Shown here: piece after piece, positions 27,301 through 34,142 of the stretch | Layout: the number at the start of each line of letters is the position of its first letter | How positions within the stretch are numbered: position 1 is the stretch's first letter | Program-made: the position numbers and the translations under genes | Assembly: GCA_026874595.1 (NCBI GenBank) | Contig: CM049306.1 | Location: forward strand, 16,515,019-16,579,018 | Direction of reading: 5' to 3' | Origin: Sipunculus nudus | Taxonomy: Eukaryota; Annelida; Sipuncula; Golfingiida; Sipunculidae | DNA length: 64,000 nucleotides | Notes under the pieces: generated by a model | What the model was told of the DNA's origin: nothing | The model's input: the letters and a program-made list of their open reading frames with translations, nothing else | Databases searched by the model: none

Positions 27301-30300
27301 TGACTCAATTCAATCTTTATAATTCAGCCAAATTCATTTTTTGGAACCATAAAAGACAATTATTATAAGAATGAATCAGGGAATTATTCTTGCAAAATAT
27401 TAAACAAACTGGCCTCAGTATCATCATCAGTCGAAAAACGTTTTGTAGGTTTATAACTCATATGGGAAAATACAAGAAAATGGCAAAGTATAGCTTCCCA
27501 TAACTCAGCCAAAAATCATTGAATCAAAACCATTTGAACAAACTTGAATTATCAACATCTAAGGATAATTAATGTGTGAGATTTAAGAATTTGGCCCAGT
27601 GGTTTTCGAGAAGAATATTTTTGTAGCCACTTAGCTAACATGGGCTGTTATGGCATATGACTAAATTCAGCTTCCCATAACTCAGCCAAAAGTCACTGAA
27701 CTCAGACCATTTGAACAAACTTGAAATATCAACATCTCAGGATAACTAATGTGTGAGATTTAAGAATTTGGCCCAGTGGTTGTTGAGAAGGAGATTTTTG
27801 TAGCCACTTAGCTAAAATTGGCTGTTATGGCATATGACTAAATTCAGCTCCCCATAACTCAACCAAAAGTCACTGAACTGAGACCATTTGAACAAACTTG
27901 AATTATCAACATCTAAGGATAATTAATGTGTGAGATTTAAGAATTTGGCCCAGTGGTTTTTGAGAAGAAGGTTTTTGTAGCCACTTAGCTAAAATGGGCT
28001 GTTATGGCATATGACTAAATTCAGCTTCCCATAACTTAGCCAAAAGTCACTGAACTGAGACCATTTGAACAAACTTCAGAAAGCACTACCCTAGGATCAT
28101 TTCTATGGGATATTAAACAATTTGGCCATTTCGTTTCAGAGAAGAAGTTATTTGTAGCTGTCAGTGTGATACGGGCACTGATGACCCCGTACAAAAAAGG
28201 CCGATGCAGGTGGCGCCACCAATACCTCAATTTCAGATATGACTCATGTGACCAAGATTGGCATAAAATTTGGTGATGATAGCTCCAGCCGTTTCTGAGA
28301 TTTAAATTTTAATATGCTTTTTTGCACAATTCAACCTCCTGTAAATCAGCCAAAAATCTCCAAACTGGAACCATTCGAACAAACTTGAGAAAGATTGTTC
28401 CAGGGATCATTTCTGTGAAATATTGGACAATTTGGCTGGACAGTTTCAGAGAAGAAGATTTTTAAAGTTTTTTTAGCTTTTTCCCTATAAAATCTAAGAA
28501 AATGCAGTTAGAAAAAAATAAACAAAATCTGATATAGTTTTTCGGATCACTGAATATTTGCAAAAAATTTGGTGATGCTAGCTCCTGCCGTTTTTGAGAT
28601 AGCTATGGTTAACGTACAGACACCGCACGACGCACGACAGACGACGCCACACCATCGCATAAGCTCACAGGTTCGCTAAAAAATAAACAAAATCTGATAG
28701 AGTTTTTCAGACGACTGTTTATTTGCAAAAAATTTGGTGATGCTAGCTCCTGCTGTTTTTGAGATAGCTATGGTTAACGAACAGACAACGCACACCGCAG
28801 GACGCTGCACCATTGCATAAGCTCACAGGTTTGCTAAAAAGTCTCTATCTTGAACAATTCTCAAGTAAAGGGAGTAAATATATTTCCTGAATTTTTACAA
28901 AGTTCATTATGTTCAGGCCCATAACTTCAAAAATTTAAAAATTATTGAACTAATTTCTGGTATGTCCATAGGAAATATATAGAGGAATTATTTTACTCAA
29001 AATGATCAACGTCAGATCAGTGGTTTTGATATTAGGCAGTCTTGAAGTGTAACAATGGGTTTTTAATAGAAAATATAATTTTTCCTTAATATCTTGAAGG
29101 CAAGTAGTGCTAGTGACCAAATTTTCTGTACGGTAGGAGATTTTGGGGACATCTAACAGTATGCCAAATTTTAGATTCGTAGGTCCAACGGTTTCAAAAC
29201 GTGCCAGTCTAATGGACAGACGGACAACGGACCACAACTATAGCTCAGATGACTTATGGTCAGAGCTAAAATTTAATTTAACATTGAAATTATAAGATTT
29301 ATCTTGTTTATTAGTCCTGTGTATTGAAGGGGTGGGTGGGGGAGCAGTCTCTTTGGTTACTGCTGGTTGCTGAAACAAATGTGAAATTATAAGATTCATC
29401 TTATTTATTGTACAGGTATGTCAACAGAATGGGATGGGGGGTGGGGGAGAAAGAGAGAGAAAGGCTCTCTGGGGTAGATACTGCAAACAGCCTGACCCAG
29501 CTCACCTGGACAGAGGAGAATTTGAAACCCTCGCGAATGAAAAGGCAACCTGAGTATATGAAAAGATGTTACTATGTTACTAGCGTATATAAAAACATGA
29601 ATAGTATGACAATGACATTTTGTAGCCACTTAGCTAAAATGGGCTGTTATGGCATATGACTAAATTCAGTATGAAAGGTTTTCAGCAAACAAGTTATAGT
29701 CTAACATAAATCAAAGTATTTTTATACATATTTAGCCAATCACAAGTGCAATGTTTTTATTTTTTTAAATCATGCCTGAAGTTGAAATTTATTTCATTCC
29801 TCACAAAATTGGGTTTTAGGCCAAAATAAAAAAAAGTTATGGTTCTCAGGCATTTTTTTCAGAAATCAAAGCAGGTGGTCAGGTTTTTTATAATTAATTT
29901 TTTTTTATGTTTTGATAAAAATGTCAAATGATAAGGAAAAAGCATGATCATAACAAATTTATTTTCCTAAATAAGTAAAAGCACTACATAACAAAGGAAA
30001 TTGTGTGATTTTATCTTCTTGTAAGAAATGTCCGAGCGGCTGCAGCTCATAATTGGTAAGTTTCTATTAAAAATCAAAATAAAAATGTTTGATGCGGGGG
30101 TTTAAAATTGATGCGGGCGGTGCCTGAGAACCATACCTTTTTTTTTGGCCTTACAACAAATAAATACAAAATATTTGATGACTATGTTTAATACCAAACA
30201 ATATTTCTTTTTGGATTTCCTGTCAGAAATTTGCTTACCAAGAGATAATCTGCCCACTGGATGGTGAATCCTTAAGGTAGCAGACCTGTTACTGTATGTG

Positions 30301-31016
30301 GACCATGACAATCAATAGAGTAAAATGATGTGACATTGTGAAAACTTGATTGGTTCTCTCACTGTCTTTACCAAGTGTAACTGTTAAATACACTCATCGA
30401 CAATTTTAACTCAAACAGCACTGAACTAAACATGACTGGCATACATATTAAAGGATATGAGATAAAAAAAACTAAACCAAATGCAAATGATAACAAATTC
30501 CATGAATCAATGTTGTGCTTTAGACTGAAATATTGCACCAGTGACAGTGTGTTTACAATACAAAGTTCCACACTCCGTCCTTGACCTTATCCCCTGCCGG
30601 CTACCAATAGGGAGCGTAAGTCTCGTTCACCAAGTGCGTGAACTTGCGTGAGCTGGAGACATGTTCTACTTCCGGTCTCCAGACGTAACGTTTTCATGGC
30701 TGATAACTGTGCGCGCTTCAGGAACTCAATCGCAAAGGCTTTGTTTTTAGTGAACTGAAGCAAAATTACACTAATATCATTTATATAAATAACAGCCACA
30801 CAAGCCCCTTGATCTTACATTATGACGCGATGATCCTCTAAAATATATTTGACAGTGAACTTACATGATGAAGCATTGTTTCTAGAGCAATGGTGCCGAC
30901 TCGCACAATGATGCTGTGATACTGATAGTGACAGATACTGATAATATTGAAAAATATTTTAATCCGACCAGTCAAAAAAATATATTTTTCATGGGATGTA
31001 TATAATATAAAAACGA

Positions 31017-31051
<35 letters not shown>

Positions 31052-32268
31052 AATATAATATATATATTTAAAATATATAAAATATTAAAAACTATAAATA
31101 TTATATATATACAAAAATTTATATAATAATATAATTTTATATAATATAAAATATATAAAAAAATATATTATAAATATGCAAAATATATAGCCTTATATAA
31201 AATTTGTCATATATATATCATATGTATATAATGTAATATATAAAATATAAATATATAACATAAAATATATAAAATATATATTCAAAACTTAAATACATTC
31301 ATAATAAATATATAAATATAATATTTAAGATATGTATATAATATATGTATAATATATATATATATATATAAAATATGTATAATATGAAATTTATATATCT
31401 GTAAATAATATATGTATATATGAAATATATATATGAATACATACATACAAGCATGCATACTGTTTACACATATTTATAGATTAATATCAAATGGATACGA
31501 CAGATTTTATATTGTATGTTACATTATAGATATATATAATGCATAAATTATGATATATTTAATATTGATAATTGAAAGATAATAAATGTATTTTATTTGC
31601 ACGTAACTACATTTTCCAAATACACACACATATACATGTATATATATACATATATGGGATGGGGTAATAGTAATATGTAATAGTAATAGATAATTACAAG
31701 TTTTAGTATAGTACGTAGTAATATTAATAGTAATAGACAAGAAATTTTAACCTGTTATGGTAACAGTAATATTTATAGAACCCAAAGTAACAAAATTATG
31801 GCTATTACTTTAGCTATTAGTATTACAACCCCTTGACCAAAATATATTAGGGATGGATCGATTATTTTGAAACGCAGGAAAGGGCTAAAAATGTAGTGTG
31901 ATTTGTTCATGCTAGATTAATTCTAGGTCCAGTGCACAGGGGGCATATCAGGCATTGGCTTGAGGTGATTATAAATTAGAAAAACTAATTAATTTCATTT
32001 TAAATGGAGAATAAAAATTCCAATAGTTGCAATTTAAACATACGAAAATATATTAAAGTATCACCACTTATGTATATAGGTCAGCATATGTTCATATCAC
32101 TATTTGAAAGTAAAGTAATGGTTATAGTAAAAGAAGCCAAGTAATAGTAATACTAATAGTAATAGAGGAAAAAATGTTGTAATAGTAATTGTAATAGATA
32201 TATTAAGATATATTAAGAAGATATATTAATAAAAGTTATAGTAATAGAACTTGTGTAATAGGACCCAT

Positions 32269-32362
<94 letters not shown>

Positions 32363-33681
32363 AATATTATTTTTAGACATTTTCCATACTTTTATATAAA
32401 ATATATGATAATAACGATTTTAAAATCATAGTATCATATTTCTTACATAATTTAAAAAATATATATTGGGTCTAATAGTATATTGAATAAATGTAACATA
32501 AATGTATATATATTAATTTAAATTGATATATTCTTAATATTTTAAATTATGATGTGTATTTATTTATATAATGTAATTAATTGTTCATGATTACTTACCC
32601 ATAGAATTTCTCGGTTTTTTGTTTTGTTTTTGTCTTTAACAAATTTAATTTCAATTGGCTTTAAATTTCATATTTCATTTTTGTTATAATAATATGTTAC
32701 TTTATCATTATATGTTAATGTTCCTAAAAGTATAGGAACAATAATAATAATAATAATTTATTTATTATTATTATTGTTATTATTATAGTTATTATAATTA
32801 TTATTATCGAATATAGCCGAGGCCTAGGCTATATGCATGATGGCTAACGGGCTTGCCCCGGAATCCAAAGACTGCAGCTTTTTTTTTTTTTTTACCAAAT
32901 ATGTATTTTTACCAATCCTACATAACAGACTTTGAATCTCTGTATATAATCAATAATAACACAAAACATAATATTCCATTCATAAAGCCCGATAAAAGTA
33001 TATGTTCAGGCCTACATAATTTAACCGATGGTTTGTTTACAAAGCAACCGCAATGCGGGCGTAGCCTCAGTGAAACCGGGAACAAGCTAAACCAAGCATT
33101 AACAGGAGAAAGTGTTGATTAATTGAATCCTAAAGTTACAATTTAACCGTTCGCTTTATGTTACAGCAAGCTCAAACGTTTGGAATCGCTGTGTTCTGTG
33201 AAAAGCTGACCCCACAACATGTGAAGCGAGATCCACATGGCGTATGTTGTCATGAGGGTGTCTCCGGAAGTACTTTGGAACAGGCCTTTTCTATCTCCTT
33301 TCAATAGAGATAAAACGAGACTTACGCTCCCTATTTCAAATACTGAAATAGACCACCTTCCTTGTGACGATGAATCCAAGTGATAAACACGACCTAGATT
33401 TCAGATATGGCAAGGACTGTAAAAATTAAAGAACAGAAATTAACCAATTTACTCACCATGTTTCCCCTGTTTTAGCTATTTGAAGAAGATACTGATCAAG
33501 AACTGGCGGTACACGGTCAACTGGCTTTCGGCCGAATTCTGCAGTGAAAACGAAAATAGATCTAAATTACCTATCACATATATTCATGTACTTCAATTAT
33601 TAAAGGGAAAATTACCTGAATGAGATACATACCATTTAAAGCATCTAATATTGTCTCTTGGTCGTTCTCCATTTTAACCAT
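8766..33681 (-). CDS. PPP4R2: Protein phosphatase 4 regulatory subunit 2, complete 7-exon gene
   Basis: PPP4R2 is a regulatory subunit of the PP4 Ser/Thr phosphatase (PPP4C with PPP4R3 in the nuclear complex), linked in animals to DNA-damage signalling, centrosomes and snRNP assembly. Minus-strand exons: 33681-33633, 33538-33457, 14878-14708, 13974-13881, 12537-12500, 11879-10714 and 9334-8766. Every junction is GT/AG and every phase agrees, giving 2169 nt (722 aa plus TAG). Family-diagnostic peptides are [18 protein letters not shown] (exons 2-3), [15 protein letters not shown] and [10 protein letters not shown] (exon 4) and [12 protein letters not shown] (exon 5), in the order of the human protein. 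Human PPP4R2 is a little over 400 aa; most of the excess is the exon 6 minisatellite. The C-terminal half is Ser/Glu/Asp-rich and probably disordered, as in the family. Two in-frame starts exist: 33681 (MVKMEN) and 33672, the latter with the better context (AAAATGG). The identity is firm; the exon 6/7 junction is the least certain part. Confidence 0.93.
9737..10105. repeat. 34-bp minisatellite in PPP4R2 intron 6
   Basis: About ten tandem copies of a 34-bp unit read on the plus strand as GAGTGGCTGTAGTTACCATC followed by CCATTATCATCACT, with point differences. A stray partial unit recurs at about 10605-10628, immediately beside the coding minisatellite. It is non-coding. Confidence 0.9.
10714..11879 (-). 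CDS. PPP4R2: PPP4R2 exon 6, linker with 21-aa tandem repeats
   Basis: The acceptor TTTCAG|T completes the split codon from exon 5 and continues [20 protein letters not shown] Ser/Pro/Thr-rich linker follows ([16 protein letters not shown]), then 12 full and one partial copy of a 21-residue unit beginning [10 protein letters not shown] and ending TDHHDP. I place the donor in the 13th unit (CAAG|GTCAGT, phase 1) because it joins exon 7 in frame. The frame stays open to a stop at 10640, so other donors are possible: the same GGTCAGTG word occurs in every unit. The repeat is low-complexity, acidic and hydrophilic; no catalytic or folded domain is evident. No counterpart of this array is known to me in human PPP4R2. 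Confidence 0.8.
11443..11505 (-). repeat. First unit of the 63-bp coding minisatellite
   Basis: Approximate position of the first of about 13 head-to-tail 63-bp units that run down to about 10677. Upstream units (the first six) are identical in protein, while units near the downstream end diverge (NLGQ, HHNP, NQGQ). Homogeneous units at one end with diverged units at the other is the usual mark of polarised tandem expansion. The unit length is a multiple of three, so copy-number change keeps the frame. Confidence 0.9.
12500..12537 (-). CDS. PPP4R2: PPP4R2 exon 5 (38-nt small exon)
   Basis: Acceptor CTTTACAG|AATG, donor GGAAA|GTAAGC. Encodes [12 protein letters not shown] plus two bases, matching the NVMVVS motif that follows LRGVEKN in human PPP4R2. 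Phases on both sides fit. Confidence 0.88.
13881..13974 (-). CDS. PPP4R2: PPP4R2 exon 4
   Basis: 94 nt, acceptor TATTCCAG|GGCACC, donor GAAAAA|GTAAGT, exit phase 0. Encodes [20 protein letters not shown] followed by [11 protein letters not shown], nearly identical to human PPP4R2 and the best single family marker in the window. Confidence 0.95.
14708..14878 (-). CDS. PPP4R2: PPP4R2 exon 3
   Basis: 171 nt, acceptor TTGCAG|GTTCCC, donor ACAGG|GTATGT, entry phase 2 and exit phase 2. Encodes (W)[18 protein letters not shown], then a [20 protein letters not shown] linker, then [19 protein letters not shown]. It corresponds to the human segment running from FKLEKVMDDF to PFDEMKERILKIVTGFNG. Confidence 0.92.
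16525..17345 (-). repeat. Repeat with internal ~267-bp duplication and GACCTTGACCTTT motifs
   Basis: It starts with a degraded AAGGGACCC end related to the family ending at 42037. GTTTGGC(A/T)TAAAATGCATCC is repeated near 16882 and 17148, and TGTGACCTTTGAC-like words recur. It finishes with a GACGGAC-like stretch at about 17320-17350. Probably a non-autonomous DNA element; the ends are not defined. Confidence 0.5.
17607..18730 (-). mobile_element. Partial GTCCGTC-family element, reverse orientation
   Basis: Starts with the reverse complement of the family's right end (AAACAAGGGACCCATGGGTC with ACGGC.CTCAGCTG at 17607-17640) and continues into sequence collinear with the reverse complement of 44 kb (18300-18730). 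It contains a G13 run near 18158. It is interrupted at 18731 by an AACAAGGCCT-type end. Confidence 0.6.
18731..18925. mobile_element. Short fragment of the GCGAACCTGTG element
   Basis: AAACAAGGCCTAAAGGCCTA with TIR GCGAACCTGTG at 18753-18763, continuing to CACACAACACAAAAA where it is cut by a Helentron-like end. Left end only. Confidence 0.7.
18926..18940 (-). mobile_element. Fragment of Helentron-like 3' terminus
   Basis: CTAGAATATGGGTAG is the terminal sequence of the element at 23669-25132 (one difference). It is inserted directly after an ACACAAAAA tract whose uninterrupted form is seen near 19893. The rest of the element is missing. Confidence 0.6.
19058..19728 (-). mobile_element. GTCCGTC-family element, reverse copy, first segment
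   Basis: Begins AAACAAGGGACCCATGGGTC, ACGGCGCTCAGCTG and runs collinear with the reverse complement of about 46290-45610. It is interrupted at 19729 by a TIR element. The family sequence resumes at 23107, matching 45272 and onward in reverse. Confidence 0.75.
19729..23107. mobile_element. Non-autonomous TIR element, copy 1 (GCGAACCTGTG family)
   Basis: Left end AACAAGGCCTACAGGCCTAA with TIR GCGAACCTGTG at 19751-19761; right end CACAGGTTAAC at 23096-23106 (two changes). About 3.4 kb with no transposase frame. It includes internal minisatellites (20300-20800) and several modules carrying GGTGGCGCCACC (22622-22633 perfect) followed by AAATTTGGTGATGATAGCTC. The insertion splits a GTCCGTC-family element. 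Confidence 0.7.
20300..20800. repeat. Minisatellites inside the TIR element (about 33-bp and 22-bp units)
   Basis: The first block repeats ACTGAGTGAACTCTTGACCT with TGGCTGC spacers. The second (about 20670-20790) has five 22-bp units CATGAGGTGATCACATG plus five bases, containing the palindrome GTGATCAC. A shorter version with four 22-bp units occurs at about 26625-26712 in the sister element. Confidence 0.85.
23107..23668 (-). mobile_element. GTCCGTC-family element, continuation
   Basis: Collinear with the reverse complement of about 45272-44706, for example GGCCATAAGCTGCCTGGCTG against CAGCTTATGGCCAGCC. It is interrupted at 23669 by the Helentron-like insertion and continues at 25133. Confidence 0.75.
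23669..25132 (-). mobile_element. Helentron-associated-type non-autonomous element, complete
   Basis: Read on the minus strand, the 5' end begins TTGTATCCGCCAAAACG (ATIR at 25131-25118). A 280-bp satellite core follows. The inverted ATIR TTTTGGCGGATACA (23713-23700) comes next, then a perfect hairpin with 7-bp arms GTAGTCG/CGACTAC and a 5-nt loop (23698-23680), and the terminus CTAG at 23672-23669. Flanks TTAAAACAA and AATTACGCAATACTGAC rejoin as TTAAAACAATTAC, exactly the uninterrupted paralogue near 44700 (reverse complement). Asymmetric terminal inverted repeats, a 3' hairpin, a tandem core, no clear target duplication and a T-T insertion point are hallmarks of Helentron-associated elements (DINE-1 and pearl-like). 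No Rep/helicase gene is present, so mobilisation would be in trans. Confidence 0.85.
23820..24990. repeat. 280-bp dimeric satellite core with GGTGGCGCCACC palindromes
   Basis: Perfect 12-bp palindromes at 23820, 23968, 24248, 24379, 24527, 24658 and 24807 (one GGTGGTGCCACC variant at 24099) give alternating spacings of 148-149 and 131 bp, a 280-bp dimer. Adjacent dimers are nearly identical, pointing to recent homogenisation. The short ORFs reading VAGGAT across it are by-products. Confidence 0.93.
25133..25914 (-). mobile_element. GTCCGTC-family element, continuation after insertion
   Basis: Resumes AATTACGCAATACTGACATC and is collinear with the reverse complement of about 44702-43905. It ends where an AAACAAGGCCTACAGGCC end begins. 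Confidence 0.75.
25915..28838. mobile_element. Non-autonomous TIR element, copy 2 (GCGAACCTGTG family)
   Basis: Left TIR GCGAACCCGTG at 25939-25949. Two right-end copies occur in series, CACAGGTTCGC at 28666-28676 and CACAGGTTTGC at 28824-28834, so the last ~155 bp are tandemly duplicated. The internal order matches copy 1 (GATGCATGGGGCTGACCAGG segment, 22-bp GTGATCAC units, GGTGGCGCCACC at 28209-28220). It contains several ~140-170-bp internal repeats beginning CTTCCCATAACTCAGCCAAA (27490-28080). No transposase frame. Confidence 0.7.
28839..29425 (-). mobile_element. GTCCGTC-family element, left terminus in reverse
   Basis: Ends in reverse with GGACAGACGGACAACGGACC and the AGCTC...CTGAGCT hairpin region at 29242-29268 (partly decayed). 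The adjoining 29270-29420 matches the reverse complement of 41390-41480 (CAATACACAGGACTAATAAA). Confidence 0.7.
29819..30150. mobile_element. MITE with ~30-bp TIRs and TTA target duplication (PIF/Harbinger-like)
   Basis: The left end (29819-29852) reads GGCC, an A-rich run, then GTTATGGTTCTCAGGCA. The right end (30121-30150) is its inverted copy TGCCTGAGAACCATACC, a T run, then GGCC. Both flanks carry TTA directly abutting GGCC. TTA/TAA target duplications are typical of PIF/Harbinger elements. At 332 bp with no coding capacity it is a non-autonomous MITE. Confidence 0.82.
31010..32815. repeat. AT-rich microsatellite domain
   Basis: TA and CA dinucleotide runs (31019-31050), a long stretch of ATATA-type sequence to about 31460, a near-perfect (TA)n tract of about 88 bp at 32273-32360, and an inverted (AAT)n/(ATT)n pair at about 32738-32810 able to form a hairpin. 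No genes. Frames here are artefacts of composition. Confidence 0.9.
33457..33538 (-). CDS. PPP4R2: PPP4R2 exon 2
   Basis: 82 nt, acceptor CACTGCAG|AATTC, donor ACATG|GTGAGT, entry phase 1 and exit phase 2. Encodes [19 protein letters not shown] and then QIAKTGET, the most conserved N-terminal stretch of PP4R2 proteins (human counterpart PVLDQFLCHVAKTGET). The intron that follows is 18.6 kb and repeat-filled. Confidence 0.92.
33633..33681 (-). CDS. PPP4R2: PPP4R2 exon 1 (start codon)
   Basis: Encodes [16 protein letters not shown] plus the first base of the next codon. The donor is AATG|GTATGT. Intron 1 is only 94 bp. The second methionine (33672-33670) has A at -3 and G at +4 and may be the real start. 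Confidence 0.85.
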
Positions 33682-34142
33682 GTGGAAGGTTTTTAGTGTA
33701 CAAATTTAGTACATTCATACGAAGCGGAAGCCCGATATGACGCAAATTAAGCTGGTCCAACTGAGGGGGTGTCAGGTTTTTGGAAACGCTCGCTTACAAT
33801 ATATAGGGTCATCTATTTTTCATAATTCCAATGGATTTGCATTATTTAATGCTATATTTTAAAACAAAAAGTGTTATCCTTAGGAACGTGAAAATATTTA
33901 TTTCATATTTGGTCCAGGAAATTGTTTTATTGTAATGTATGCTATCTTGACCTCCCTTCGATTGCAGTCTGTTGAAAACACGCAGAATCTCGCAGCACAT
34001 GGTCAATGCGAGATTTGGCAGGGGAGTGCATGGTAAACAATGACAGCAGGACTGTCACTTATCTGACGATCCAACCGTTAAGAAACTTTATCTTTGTATT
34101 ACAAGGTTAATGTAAATATTTTCAAGAGTAACGGTTTACAAG
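33682..34142. promoter_or_regulatory. Putative bidirectional promoter and 5' UTR region
   Basis: Lies immediately upstream of PPP4R2 exon 1. The next gene on the plus strand runs the opposite way. GAAGCGGAAGCCC at about 33721 resembles an ETS-type site. A possible plus-strand 5' exon would end at ACAAG|GTTAATG (about 34105) or ACAAG|GTAAGG (about 34142). No TATA box is clear. This is inferred from geometry and weak sequence cues. Confidence 0.35.

Larger units (their letters stand above)
14879..33456 (-). other. PPP4R2: PPP4R2 intron 2, 18.6-kb transposon nest
   Basis: Flanked by good donor and acceptor sites of exons 2 and 3. It contains repeats of at least five families listed separately. 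The part from 14879 to about 16520 shows no clear repeat structure. No host exon was found inside it. Confidence 0.8.

Noticed and set aside
16525-29425. Autonomous transposase or reverse transcriptase gene in the nest
   Set aside because: No long frame and no recognisable catalytic motif on either strand; all copies look non-autonomous.
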